Assembly: GCA_033439265.1 (NCBI GenBank)
Contig: JAVTVX010000017.1
Span: 11,554,001 to 11,618,000 of the forward strand
DNA from: Dillenia suffruticosa
Lineage: Eukaryota > Streptophyta > Magnoliopsida > Dilleniales > Dilleniaceae
Direction: 5' to 3'
DNA: 64,000 nucleotides
The position numbers and the translations under genes were made by a program. Under the pieces are notes generated by a model. It was given only the letters and a program-made list of their open reading frames with translations. It searched no databases and was not told the origin of the DNA. Below, piece after piece: positions 24,901 through 32,971 of this stretch; position 1 is the first letter of the stretch; each line of letters begins with the position of its first letter.

Positions 24901-26023
24901 GCCAGATATTTGACTTCAGGAAAATAGAAAGGCATTCATGTACAAATATCCTATTTTAAGGGTCAGACTTCTCAAATTTGCAAGTTACCCATTTCACCAG
25001 GAGCTACCATCAAGGCATTTCAACAACTTAAATAAAGGCATTTAGAAAATCATGGATTACAAACATGTCAATTGTTCAGTAACCGCTTAGGCATTGTGTT
25101 TATGTGCATGACTCTATGAGCATTTAGAGAGAGAGAGAGAGATGTGATTGTGTGTATGCACAGGGAAACTATGTGCATGTGTTCATTCCTTTGCAAATTG
25201 GTTTATTCACCCATATATGTAACCAAAAGAAGCTTATGTCCCTACTAAGAAAACAGCAACAAAATAAATACAAGCTTAAGGCTTGTTGAAGTGGTAAATT
25301 AGGAATAAGACAAGGTACCTGAACAAGTTCATCAGAAGGTGATGCGCACGGAGGAAGTCTGTCCCTAGGAAGAATCCGAATCTGAGCCCCACTTTCAGCT
25401 GACATTTGTTTTATGACACTGCCCGCCTTTCCCAAAAGGCAACCAACTTGATTGGGAAGTACAAGCAACCTAAGAACTTTTGATGAAGACTTACTACTAT
25501 CTTCAGCCTCTTCATCTTCCTCTCCTTCCCCTTCAATTATCCGATCAAATACAAGCTGAAGGGCCTTCTGTACAGATGAAGTACCTTTTTCAGAAGGCAC
25601 TTCTTCCTTTGGTGCAGACCCCCCATCTCCAGTATTCTCACCATGTTCCTTTGCTTTGTCACCTTCTTCAGACACAATAGTACTCTCATTATCGTCCTTG
25701 CACTTATCATTGCAAGTTTCCATCTCCTTATCAGAACCAATAAGAACAATAACTCTTTCATCACATCCGGGGATAGTATCCTCAACTCTCACCTTTGCAC
25801 CTGTTTCTCGGCGAATTTGAGATATTGTGGTACCACCTTTTCCAATTACACAACCAATTTTGGAGGCAGGACACAAAACACGAAAAAGGATGCTACCAGG
25901 AGAAATTTTCACTTGTTGATTCAGGGAATGAGAACCTGCTGACTTTAGCCACTTTCCTCTCCCATTTGCTTCTGTCATGCCCCGATCATGTGGTCTCTTA
26001 GAAGGTGCCAAAGAAAGGGCCAT
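6955..26023 (-). CDS. five-KH-domain RNA-binding protein (HEN4/PEPPER-like family)
   Basis: Nuclear RNA-binding protein of the plant poly(C)-binding-like KH family (relatives include HEN4, FLK, PEPPER and RCF3, which act in pre-mRNA processing). Coding exons on the minus strand: 26023-25319, 18519-18052, 17934-17647, 17336-16983, 16757-16678, 16571-16463 and 7098-6955. All introns are GT-AG and phases match, giving about 715 codons ending in TGA at 6957-6955. KH loops seen: IGKGG (KH1), LGKAG (KH2), IGKGG (KH3), LGKGG (KH4) and a degenerate REDG in KH5. An acidic Glu/Asp/Ser-rich linker lies between KH1 and KH2. The start was chosen as ATG 26023 because [15 protein letters not shown] precedes KH1 and upstream sequence looks like 5'UTR/intron. 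Introns of 6.8 kb and 9.4 kb are filled with transposons. The acceptor at 17934 is the least certain junction. The open, in-phase exons suggest the gene works. Confidence 0.88.
7099..8189. other. KH intron 6, segment next to the last exon; (CT)n at 8116-8159
   Basis: Intronic, AT-rich, no gene supported. A (CT)n microsatellite of about 22 units lies at 8116-8159, 30 bp before the LINE target site. Confidence 0.6.
8190..8205 (+). repeat. target-site duplication, left copy (RTE LINE)
   Basis: CCTCTTTGTTTTGCTG, identical over 16 bases to 11633-11648. It fixes the left end of the insertion inside the tRNA-like sequence. Confidence 0.85.
8202..8284 (+). tRNA. tRNA-Leu(UAA)-like sequence, probably non-functional
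   Basis: 83 nt folding as a type II tRNA. Acceptor stem GCTGGTT/AGCCAGC is fully paired (one G-T); the D arm is 3 bp with GG in the loop. The anticodon stem GAAGA/TTTTC carries loop CTTAAGA, giving anticodon UAA (Leu). The long variable arm has stem GCAC/GTGC, the T arm is ATGGG/CCCAT with loop TTCAAAC, and the discriminator is A. No CCA is encoded and a TTTT lies at 8300-8303. The B box is good, but the A box (TGCCTAACCGG) departs from consensus, apparently with one base lost. The first four bases GCTG belong to the target duplication of the LINE that follows, so the inserted copy begins at tRNA position 5. It is therefore a transduced or fused tRNA copy, not a resident gene. Confidence 0.7.
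8206..11632 (+). mobile_element. RTE-type LINE, near full length, with tRNA-like 5' end
   Basis: Non-LTR retrotransposon of the plant RTE clade, opposite in strand to the host KH gene. The endonuclease region starts near 8625 with frame fragments such as [11 protein letters not shown]. The reverse transcriptase lies about 10070-10850, with [16 protein letters not shown] and [17 protein letters not shown]. The C-terminal part lies at 11220-11420. The 3' end has the RTE signature GACCCCAAAATTTGGGATTA followed by a (TTG)n tail to 11630. Many stops and indels make it dead. The insertion is bounded by a perfect 16-bp target duplication, CCTCTTTGTTTTGCTG, at 8190-8205 and 11633-11648. LINE-like sequence proper begins near 8331; the 125 bp before it are the tRNA-Leu-like sequence plus a short trailer. 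Confidence 0.88.
11633..11648 (+). repeat. target-site duplication, right copy (RTE LINE)
   Basis: Identical 16-mer to 8190-8205, directly after the (TTG)n tail of the LINE. Confidence 0.85.
11649..12803. other. KH intron 6, AT-rich segment with short local repeats
   Basis: No gene. Around 12150-12330 short phrases such as 'aattaaaacaagagaaatta' and 'aaaatttatagaaaa' recur in tandem or nearby, suggesting local duplications in intronic sequence. Confidence 0.45.
12804..13283. mobile_element. TIR element (MITE candidate)
   Basis: Inverted repeats: GGCCTGTTTTCAAGTTGCCA near 12849-12870 matches the reverse complement of 13231-13252 (GTGGCAACTTGAAAACGGGC) with one mismatch. The similarity continues outward to a CACT on each side and inward to AGTTGCAA. 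Outer ends with a TAAATTA-like motif were placed by eye. No coding capacity. A convincing target duplication was not found, so the superfamily is unassigned. Confidence 0.5.
13284..14303. other. KH intron 6, unique AT-rich segment
   Basis: I see no gene, RNA or repeat beyond simple A/T-rich sequence. Confidence 0.4.
14333..14489 (+). repeat. 58-bp tandem repeat within the copia LTR
   Basis: Units begin with a CCTAATTT motif at about 14333, 14391 and 14449. Each continues with 'acatagtca..ctttc' and, in the first two, 'tataatatcttagatga'. About 2.7 copies at a 58-bp period, inside the presumed LTR. Confidence 0.75.
14894..15570 (+). pseudogene. copia protease / GAG-pre-integrase / integrase start remnant
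   Basis: The frame around 14894 reads [18 protein letters not shown], the copia protease region with the DSGA active site changed to DSDA. It continues through [19 protein letters not shown] and [16 protein letters not shown] second frame (15187-15573) gives the GAG-pre-integrase and integrase start, with CESCIFAKQ and HSDIWGP, ending [11 protein letters not shown] where the deletion joins RT. Broken by stops and frame changes. Confidence 0.75.
15580..16450 (+). pseudogene. copia reverse transcriptase and RNase H remnant
   Basis: The RT part carries [15 protein letters not shown] (catalytic DD intact) and [15 protein letters not shown]. After a TGA at 15904-15906 come [15 protein letters not shown] and [14 protein letters not shown] in shifted frames. 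RNase H ends with [11 protein letters not shown] and [12 protein letters not shown]. Many stops. The N-terminal fingers of RT are missing. Confidence 0.75.
16463..16571 (-). CDS. KH gene coding exon 6: first half of KH5
   Basis: 109 nt. One leading base completes the split Gly codon, then [20 protein letters not shown] and [15 protein letters not shown]. The [10 protein letters not shown] opening is the characteristic start of the last KH domain in this family. The GxxG loop is altered (REDG). Donor GTATGT at 16462 sits about 10 bp from the end of a copia remnant on the other strand. Confidence 0.85.
16678..16757 (-). CDS. KH gene coding exon 5: glycine-rich linker
   Basis: 80 nt, too short to stand out as an open frame. 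Acceptor 'cttgtag', donor GTGGGT. It reads [20 protein letters not shown] and then RPTGFG with two bases left over. Those two bases join the first base of the next exon to restore frame, which supports the model. Confidence 0.78.
16983..17336 (-). CDS. KH gene coding exon 4: end of KH4 and Pro/Ser-rich linker
   Basis: 118 codons after the acceptor 'tgttacag'. It begins [20 protein letters not shown] (KH4 C-terminal helix), followed by a low-complexity Pro/Ser/Arg linker to ALWGVQ. Donor GTATAT. Confidence 0.88.
17647..17934 (-). CDS. KH gene coding exon 3: end of KH3 and most of KH4
   Basis: 96 codons. It carries the KH3 C-terminal helix ([14 protein letters not shown]) and KH4 with [15 protein letters not shown], ending ELVQ before donor GTTGGT. 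The upstream acceptor is chosen as the AG at 17936-17935 because it keeps phase 0 and avoids an in-frame TAA at about 17945. Nearby AGs are possible. Confidence 0.8.
18052..18519 (-). CDS. KH gene coding exon 2: end of KH2 and KH3
   Basis: 156 codons after the acceptor 'tctctgcag'. It starts [19 protein letters not shown] (KH2 C-terminal helix), then a linker, then KH3 with [16 protein letters not shown] and [19 protein letters not shown]. Donor GTATAG follows GTG. Confidence 0.9.
18678..18957 (+). mobile_element. 5'-truncated RTE LINE copy in KH intron 1
   Basis: The 3' terminal ~280 bp of the same RTE family as 8206-11632. It includes the stretch equivalent to the endonuclease/RT C-terminal tail, CCCAAAATTTGGGATTAAGA and a (TTG)n-like end. 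It is flanked by imperfect 13-bp direct repeats (taatatcggcacc at 18665-18677 and tgatatcagcacc at 18958-18970). The KH intron thus took two independent insertions of this family. Confidence 0.75.
19127..19547 (-). repeat. 3' LTR of the non-autonomous element
   Basis: 421 bp, similar to 20826-21277 with indels. It contains an (ATA)n microsatellite at about 19370-19396 that is absent from the other copy. Confidence 0.6.
20826..21277 (-). repeat. 5' LTR of the non-autonomous element
   Basis: 452 bp, paired with 19127-19547. Its inner side carries the PBS-like TTTGGTATTAGTACC on the minus strand. Confidence 0.6.
21278..23128. other. KH intron 1, non-coding; 24-base A-run near 21925-21949
   Basis: No gene supported. 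The A-run and the 'aaaacaaaac' simple repeats around 21780-21805 could mark tails of old retroposons, but no body is recognisable. Confidence 0.4.
23129..23584. mobile_element. MITE candidate with internal 60-bp tandem repeat
   Basis: The ends AGTGTGTTTGG and CCAAATGGACT (reverse complement AGTCCATTTGG) form imperfect terminal inverted repeats. Inside, a ~60-bp unit starting near GGGAAAGGGA and ending TCACGTTTG is repeated exactly 60 bp apart (TCACGTTTG at about 23218 and 23278). Purine-rich on one half and pyrimidine-rich on the other, so the whole could fold. Boundaries are by eye. Confidence 0.4.
23585..25318. other. KH intron 1, non-coding; (GA)n near 25126-25142
   Basis: No gene or element recognised apart from the (GA)n run. 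Acceptor-proximal and branch sequences belong to the coding exons described separately. Confidence 0.4.
25319..26023 (-). CDS. KH gene coding exon 1: KH1, acidic linker and first part of KH2
   Basis: 235 codons. KH1 runs from [20 protein letters not shown] to about [10 protein letters not shown] hydrophilic acidic linker follows, then the start of KH2 ([18 protein letters not shown]). The exon ends at GTT CAG with donor GTACCT, splitting KH2 after ELVQ. The same ELVQ split occurs in KH4, so the KH1-2 and KH3-4 pairs share gene structure, as expected from internal duplication. Confidence 0.9.
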
Positions 26024-26709
26024 GTCCACCAAATATTGATCAAATATGCAGCTGCTATTAGTATATAATGAGGCCATCAACAAATTAAATAATAGTTGAA
26101 AGAGCATATTAAAAAGAAAAAGAAAAAAAAAAAACACTAGGCCTTTCCAGAATGGAATTCATTAAATACCCATAAGGGCTATTCTAGAGTCCAAATTATA
26201 CAACCATACTTTTTAAAACCACCCCACTCTAGCTTCTTTGAAGTAGAAATCAATTTCAAAAGCTGTTCTACAGCTTTGCCAATAATAAAAAACTGGAAGC
26301 AAAACCTAAAGAATACTAGTTTGATGGCCTGTGGAGATGCTCTGGATACTATACTTTGAGAATTTGTATAATTATAAGTAATCTAGAAATACACTTGGAC
26401 TAACATGCTTAATAATTGATAAGGAATTAAAATAATAAATTGAAGTCCACAAAATTAAATTGAATATATTCTTAAAATTCAAAATCACAAGTTAGTCTAA
26501 AACATGAATACAGGCAGGTAAAAGTAAATTTTTTTTAGTGGCATCACTCCCCTCTCTAAAGTTTAAAAGCAACATGAACTTCTTTGGTATACATTCAGAA
26601 AATCTCCAATTATACTTATTAGTCATCTGCCTATAAACCTCAATTGTTTCATAATCTCAAATATAGGATTTTTAACATTTTTTTACAATATGAAAGAGAA
26701 GGAAAGAAA

Positions 26710-27426
26710 TAGGGGTGGGCATTTGGTCAAAACAGTAGCCGAAATTATCAAAATTGAAATAATCGATTTAATTCGGTCATACAATTCTTATAATCATAAC
26801 CTAACCTAATAGACCAAAAACCGACAATTCAGTTTGACTGAATTAGGCAGTTAATTCGGTTCGATTATCCAAATTGATCAAATTATTGAAATCTCTATAA
26901 GAGCTTTTAAGTAACACTGCCTCCTACTCTTGTTTATGTAAATGTAATATACATCAATCTCATCAATCTATGACTATAAATTATAATTTTGAAATATAAA
27001 ATTCATTAATAATTATAATTTACCAAACATCAATTTCAAAATTTCAAATTTCAAATAAACCGACAAAATATGAAACTTTTAAATTAGGTCTACTACTCTA
27101 CTATTAGTTTATAAAATAAAAAAATAACTAACATTACATTATCCTTCAATAAAATAGTCTTTAAAATATTTTTCTCTTTTAACTTTTAGTTATAATATTA
27201 AATTAATATTTACATGAATAAAAATCATCTAAAAAGTATATATATTTTTAAATAATTCAATTTGACCGAAATTAAAATTATTAAAACCAATATTTACCCA
27301 AATGAATCAAATTAAATTTTGGTTTTACCAAAAACCGAAATCGAAAATCAAACAAATCGCCCCAAATATAAAACCCGTGTGGAGAAAACAATTTTTTTAG
27401 TTTTAACCGAATAATACTCACCCCTA
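26710..27426. mobile_element. hAT-like MITE with 8-bp target duplication
   Basis: Terminal inverted repeats TAGGGGTGGGCATTTGGTC (26710 onward) and, reversed, TAGGGGTGAGTATTATTCGGT (ending 27426) are of the common plant hAT 'taggggtgg' type. The flanks GAAAGAAA (26702-26709) and GAGAGAAA (27427-27434) match at 7 of 8 bases, the length used by hAT transposases. 717 bp, AT-rich, with repeated 'aattcggt' and 'accgaaa' phrases near both ends and no coding capacity. It lies in the intron of the KH gene leader. Confidence 0.82.
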
Positions 27427-27434
27427 GAGAGAAA

Positions 27435-28860
27435 GACTATGGGTTGTTCTTTCATCACTCTCGTTATTTATGGCTTCTCACAGACTATCCATCTCCACCA
27501 AGGGCTTGATATCATGCGAAAGGCAAGTACAGGCACAATCTGCACTCCCCTTTTTAGATGCTAGTTTTAATGCATTACGCCACTCAGGATTGTTTCTAAA
27601 TGGAGGTATTTCATGAACGACAAATGTCCAAAGCGCAGGTAGAATTTTAATCTCCATGATACACAATGCTAGATATCTAGATGTACAATACACAATATGT
27701 AGTTGCAAAACTTTCCGGCCTAACATTTTAATTTCTTTAACATTAACTTGTACAACATTTTTAAAGCTTTTAGCAGTTTTTAGATTTTTAGAAGCCCAAC
27801 CACCAGTTGTCACAATAAGTTTAGAATGACAATGCAATCAACTTAACCAGCATATCTTTGACTTGATAATAAGAATGTTGTTTTGTTAGATAATTAATGC
27901 TATGGTTTTACCTATGATATATATTAGCAAATGCTTTTTTTTTGAACAGTATGATCAGCTCTATGAAATTTAAAAAATAAAAAATACATGGGCACAATAA
28001 AAGGATGATAGTTATTATATTTTAATGTTGCTACCTAGCTTACATCAATGTTACTTAATAGTTTATTTATGATATATATGTACATATGGGTTAGAGATAT
28101 ATTCTATCAAAATCAATGAGTCAAAAGAAAGAAAAGAAAAAAATAAAAAAAGGAAACTTTGACTACACTATAAAACTCAAAAAACAAAATGAAATAAACA
28201 CATGCTATAACACACCAATCTGACAACTATGGCTATACACAGGAGTTCTAGTTGACAAAGAGATTGCATGCTCAGCTTTTTCACTTCTGTGGCTCATGTG
28301 GGTGGAGATCATAAGCAAACAATCCCTCATTATATAGGCATAAAAAATGAATATTCAACAGACATCTATCTTGAAAAATAGCCTCTACATAAGTCAACAG
28401 GATAGTAACTGAAACTGAGATAAAAATATAAATAAAGAAATGAAGAAATAAAGAAATAACAAAAGGATTTGTGGAAAAAATAAAGAATACAGAGAGAGTA
28501 TATCTCATTCTGGAGCACATTGTTTGAATCGACATCTTTGCAATTTATTGATTGCTTAAGTAATTAATGGTAGAAAGTCATGAAATCAATTCTTTCCATG
28601 ATTCGCTGTTGATAAAAATGAATTGTTCAACGAATTCTTTCTATTGCCAAAAAAACAAAAGTACATAACGTCTTTTTCCCTTTTCAAGAGCTTAATGCAC
28701 TTAACAGATCTACAATTACCAAAATCGATATAATAACAACTAGAACAAAGGCTCATAAAAGGATTTTGTTTCTCAAACCATCACAAAATCTATTCATTTC
28801 TTTGGAATTTGGACACTCTTCCCCCTTTTGATGCTCCTTGCTCTCCCCTTCTCGTAATCA
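27435..28860. other. KH leader intron, non-coding
   Basis: One 119-codon minus-strand frame at 27837-27478 is open but matches nothing I know. Otherwise AT-rich intron-like sequence. Confidence 0.35.
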
Positions 28861-28865
28861 ATCAA

Positions 28866-28990
28866 TTTTTTTTTTGGTCATATAAGAGACGTAAAAACCG
28901 TGGAAACACACGTGCCCATGAAGGTTCAAACCCTAGATCTCGGGGAAGACATTTGAGCAAAAACTCTTTACCACTCGGATGTCCCTACAA
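28866..28990 (-). mobile_element. tRNA-derived SINE (minus strand)
   Basis: On the minus strand it has an A-box-like CATCCGAGTGGTAAAG, then a B-box-like GGTTTGAACCTTC, then a body ending in a poly-A tail (plus-strand T-run at 28866-28875). The spacing suits a plant SINE head. No clear target duplication. Confidence 0.55.
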
Positions 28991-30436
28991 AGACCAATGT
29001 TATTTTTTATAAATGCAAAGGTGTTACTCCCAAAAGTTTCCTTAGCTTCCTCCTTAGCACAGGAAAGAATGTGTATCAATGTTTTATAAATTTTCTTTCT
29101 TAGTTTTCCTTGAGCGTGCACACACGCGCGCAGAAAAAAAAGGAGAGAGACTTTAATTTTTTTTCTCTAGTATTTGTAGTCAACCTCATCATTTTTGCTC
29201 TCTTAGTTTTTCAATAAACTAGTTTCCTTAGTTACTGAGATTTTATTATCACAAGTCTAAAATTTGTTTCCAATATAGATTAGGGTATTTTTAATTAAAA
29301 AGTTTATTTCAGAATATTAGATCTAAAAAATATTTTTTAAAGTTGGCAAAAAACAACATTGACCAATAAAATGAAGGGGAAGAGAAGAGGGCACCGAAAG
29401 AGAGAAGAGGATCTGGATTATTTCTTTGATGCTTGACATTTCTGTAATTCGATGGGTGATAATTTATAGATTTAGACCCTTTAAGTATACACATGCTTTT
29501 AATGTACACAAGTAGACAAAAGAATGAACAGAAACCTAATACAGCCGCTGACAAAGCAACCAACACAAGTAGTGTAGCTTCCTTCTCCACAAGCATGGTC
29601 ACTTTCACTCTCTTTTCTTCTTTTTTCTTTTGGACTCCATCTGATAGCAAGGTTTTCAAATCTAGACAGTTCATTGGACCAGAAGGGGAGCAGTTCATAG
29701 ATCACACAATCCACAACGGTCATCATTATCATGTAAAATGACATTTATAATTTTCAAGAACAATATTTAGCATAGAACTAGATATAAAATAGTTATTTAG
29801 AGGCATTTTCACATCAAATTACTATGGAAACAAGTAGGGGAGGATGCCAAACAAATATTAAACATCAATCTCAATATCGTTTGGTAACACACTGGTGTAC
29901 AAAGCATGGTTGTCAGTGGTAAAACTCCACTATCAAATAACGGTCAAATGTTCTCAAAGAAATTTGAGAAGAATAATAAAATTAATTCAAAGGAAAATAT
30001 CAAATCTAAGTTAAGGAATGTGAAAATTTCACCATTAAATACAATCAGGACAATAAAATTTAATATATATATCAAGAAGTACAAAAGGCTCAATGGTGAA
30101 GTTTAAGACCAGAGAGGAGTAGGGAGAAACTGTACCCTTGATTAGAGAAGGGAAGCAGAAACAACAAGAGGAACGATTTAGGGATACACACACACACACA
30201 CCCAGAGAACGAAAAGGCGACCGTTACAAAATCTAAACTTGAAGTTACTGAATTATGAAAAATTACAGCAGCCATTTTAAAGGATGTTGTGATTCTTAAT
30301 TAATGAGAGACTAAATGAATTCATACACACAATCACAGGTCAGTGATATGCCATAGTAGCACGAAACACTAAAGATTGTAATGGAAATGATACGGTAGAT
30401 GAGAAATGTGATCAAGAAGGAAAAGAAAGAGAGAAC
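28991..30436. other. KH leader intron, proximal part
   Basis: Minus-strand frames at 29698-29309 and 29744-29499 include a hydrophobic stretch (TLLVLVALSAAVLGFCSFFC) that could be a membrane segment. I recognise no family and no exon signals, so I do not call a gene. (CA)n lies near 30187-30201. Confidence 0.3.
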
Positions 30437-30600
30437 CTGTAGATTGTCGTCACTGAACTTCCACCTTTTTTGTAGTTTCCGTTTAATAAGTAGAGAAAGA
30501 GAGAACTTGTCGATTGTCGTCGCTGAACTTCCACCCTCTATCTGTCTCTCTTGTTGAAACCTAGGGTTTTCTTCACCAAACGAAGAGAACAAACGGAGCT
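30437..30600 (-). other. probable 5'UTR exon of the KH gene with 70-bp tandem duplication
   Basis: On the minus strand this reads like a plant leader: GA/CT-rich with an AAACCCTAGG telobox-like motif at about 30560-30569. It ends at CTACAG followed by GTTCTC, a possible splice donor at 30436. Two near-identical ~40-base units occur exactly 70 bp apart (plus-strand starts 30431 and 30501), both containing the donor-like site. The upstream end is inferred. Linkage to the first coding exon (acceptor near 26051) is inference from position and strand. Confidence 0.5.
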
Positions 30601-30660
30601 GTCAATGGAATTGGACAGCGTGGGCTTTTGTTTTCATCAATTTTGTCAAATTTTTGCTCA
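30560..30660 (-). promoter_or_regulatory. likely promoter-proximal elements of the KH gene
   Basis: The AAACCCTAGG telobox in the leader and an upstream AGCCCACG motif (plus-strand about 30621-30628) resemble the telobox plus site-II combination known from plant genes for RNA and translation functions. No TATA box was assigned. Confidence 0.35.
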
Positions 30661-30784
30661 TAGTTTTCCGGTTTCACCCCCAAACATTTTTTTTTTGCCC
30701 TTTTAGCCCCTACGATCATTTTAAATAAAATAAGAACCACTTTTATGTTGGCAACCAGGCAAATATGGCCATGAACCAGCCCAA

Positions 30785-31261
30785 TGTTAACAGCCTGATA
30801 GAAAAGTAATCACTTAGCAACTTCCTTAACAAACTTAGACAATAAGTAATTAATAAGTGGTTGAAATTAATTAGGAAAATTTGAAGATAGTTAATATTGA
30901 TTGTATAAAGAGAGAGGAAAGAAAATAATGAAGGAATATTAGAAATTTCAATGACAAAATCTCATTCTCTCTTTCTTTCTCTCTCTTTCTCTTTATATCT
31001 CTTTCTTTCACTAATCTCTGTGATCATCCTTTTTTTTTTACAAGAATTTGAACATGAGTTCACTAGATTGAGAGAGTAAGTTTGTACCACTAGACTATCT
31101 CCTTCTGGACCTATGTGATCATCCACTACCTTCATTGCTTAAGCCGTTTTCCATAGCTCAGAAGTCTACAAAGTTAAACGAACTCCACAGATAGCTCAGT
31201 TATTCTATCGTTGTCAACTTGTCAAGCTTCATTAAGTCAACACTTAGAGAGAGTTGTGATA
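30785..31261 (+). repeat. 5' LTR of gypsy element, containing a nested SINE
   Basis: Starts TGTTAACAG and ends TTGTGATA. It matches 35880-36234 apart from point changes and an extra ~95 bp at 31030-31124. A CT-rich tract lies around 30963-31010. Confidence 0.85.
31030..31113 (-). mobile_element. SINE nested in the gypsy 5' LTR
   Basis: 84 bp absent from the 3' LTR, flanked by a perfect 11-bp direct repeat TGTGATCATCC (31019-31029 and 31114-31124). On the minus strand it shows an A-box-like TAGTCTAGTGGTAC, a B-box-like TGTTCAAATTCTTG and a terminal A-run. It is therefore a short tRNA-derived SINE inserted after the gypsy element. The empty site in the 3' LTR confirms the insertion. Confidence 0.85.
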
Positions 31262-31307
31262 AATTTGATATCAGAGCAGTTCGATTCCTGGAAATCAAGA
31301 AGGATTA

Positions 31308-32204
31308 ATGGTAGAAAGTACCAGACAGAAGGCCATTGACGAACAACTTAGAAAGATGGAGAACAAAATGCAAGAATGGGCAAATGAGGTTCGCGAACAT
31401 CGACTTCAAATCAATAAACAGATTGAGGAGTTTCGCAAAAATTTGAATAAACAAAGTCAGAGATGGTATAGTCTCATAGCCAACTTAGATGCTCGATTTT
31501 AGTCTATGTCGATAAGAACTGTTAGAGATGAGGACGTAGAGACTGAACGAATACTCCGAACTCCAATTTTACCTACTCCTACTATTAGAAGAAATAATAA
31601 TGAAACGGGAATGGCACAGTCCAAGAAAGAAGTTACTCAAAAAGAGTCTTGGTCAAACCCTCCCAAGATTGAGCTCTCCATGTTCGCAAAAGACAATCCA
31701 CAAATGTGGTTGAGAAAATGTAGTAAGTTCTTTGTTGTATATCACATACCAACTCATATGTGGATAGAAATTGTAGAAATGTACTTAGATGGAAAAGCAG
31801 AACTATGGTTCCAAGGGCTAAAGAGAGTTAAGAAAGAAGTGAGTTGGGAAGAATTTGGTAAGCTGTTGTGTTATAGATTTGAAGGGAAGGGTATCAGAAA
31901 TGAGGTGGAAGAGTTCAATAAGCTGCAGCAAGATAGAACAATGCAGGAGTATCAAGAAAGATTTGAAGAATTATGGTTTGTCATGTTACAAAAGAATCCT
32001 GCTCTGACAGAAGAGTACTTCATCTTGAGCTTCATTGGTGGAGTGAAGGAAGAGATCAAATCTATGTTGAGGATGCTCAAACCCAATTCTTTACTTCAAG
32101 CATTCGAAATAGCAACTCTGCAGGAACAGTCACTAGAGTTTGCTAAACAAAGAAGAGAGAATTGGAGCAAAGAATTAGAGTACAATGGCACAAGAACAGG
32201 ATAA
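31308..32204 (+). pseudogene. gypsy gag remnant
   Basis: One frame of about 298 codons interrupted by a single TAG at 31500-31502. The N-terminal part is coiled-coil-like (KMENKMQEWANEVREHRLQI). The second part holds the retrotransposon gag core (MWLRKCSKFFVVYHIP, AELWFQGL, ERFEELWFVML). A zinc-knuckle-like segment follows near 32338-32395 (GDKYIPGHQC), with the second Cys region damaged by TAA. Gag forms the virus-like particle in intact elements. Confidence 0.8.
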
Positions 32205-32559
32205 AAGAATTTGACCGACAACAACACAATACAAAAGAGCAGCATAATTAAAAGAAGAGAGGATACCAGTAGCACGACATCAGACAGTAGAGCAACTAGG
32301 ATTACAGCCCAAGAAACGCAGTATAAGAGAGCTAATAATCTATGCTACAAATAAGGAGACAAGTATATTCCAGGCCATCAATGCAAGCTCCGTAGTCTAA
32401 ACTTGATTGTAGCTACAGAAGAGGAAGAAAAGTTAGAAGCAGAACAAGCAATCAATAATGAAGAGTTACCAGGTGAAATGCTTGATGTTTCTTTGTGTGC
32501 TTTATCTAATTTCCTGCAAAGAAAAACTATAGCTTTACAAGACAACTTGAAATGAGTAA

Positions 32560-32720
32560 CAATAGGAATGTTGGTGGATACTTGGAGCTCTAATAGTTAC
32601 ATTAACTACAGATTAACAGAAGAGCTTAAGATGAATCAAGAGATAACTGAGCCAATACATGTTGTACTAGTTGATGGGAGTAGGGTAAGTAGTAATGCCC
32701 AAGTCAAAGAAGTTAAGTGA
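32560..32720 (+). pseudogene. gypsy protease remnant
   Basis: Reads MLVDTWSSNSYIN where retropepsins have D-T/S-G; the Gly is replaced by Trp. Followed by VVLVDGSRVSSNAQVKEV. Stops on both sides. Confidence 0.6.
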
Positions 32721-32971
32721 AAAATATAGGAATATAGCTTCTCTTTTGATTTAAGAGTAATACAGTTGGAAGGATGGGATATTATATTGTGGGTAGATTA
32801 GATGTTTAACTATAGTCCATGACATTCGATTTTAAACTACTACAAGTGAAACTAGCCAATGAAGAGGGAGAGAAGGTATTGGTAGGAATGGTAGAGAATT
32901 CTCGAATGAAATTAGTCAGAGGCAAGACCAATAAAAAATTTAGGAAACAGTAGTTACAATGCTATACCACA

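Noticed and set aside
25480-26001. Plus-strand frames at 25480-25680, 25643-25942 and 25795-26001
   Set aside because: Antisense shadows of the KH1-KH2 coding exon.
27478-27837. 119-codon minus-strand frame in the KH leader intron
   Set aside because: Open but with no recognised domain, no splice or promoter signals and no codon pattern I can support. Left as intron sequence.
29309-29744. Minus-strand frames with a hydrophobic segment (TLLVLVALSAAVLGFCSFFC)
   Set aside because: Could be a small membrane protein exon, but there is no family match and no flanking exon structure; hydrophobic runs are common by chance in T-rich minus-strand DNA.
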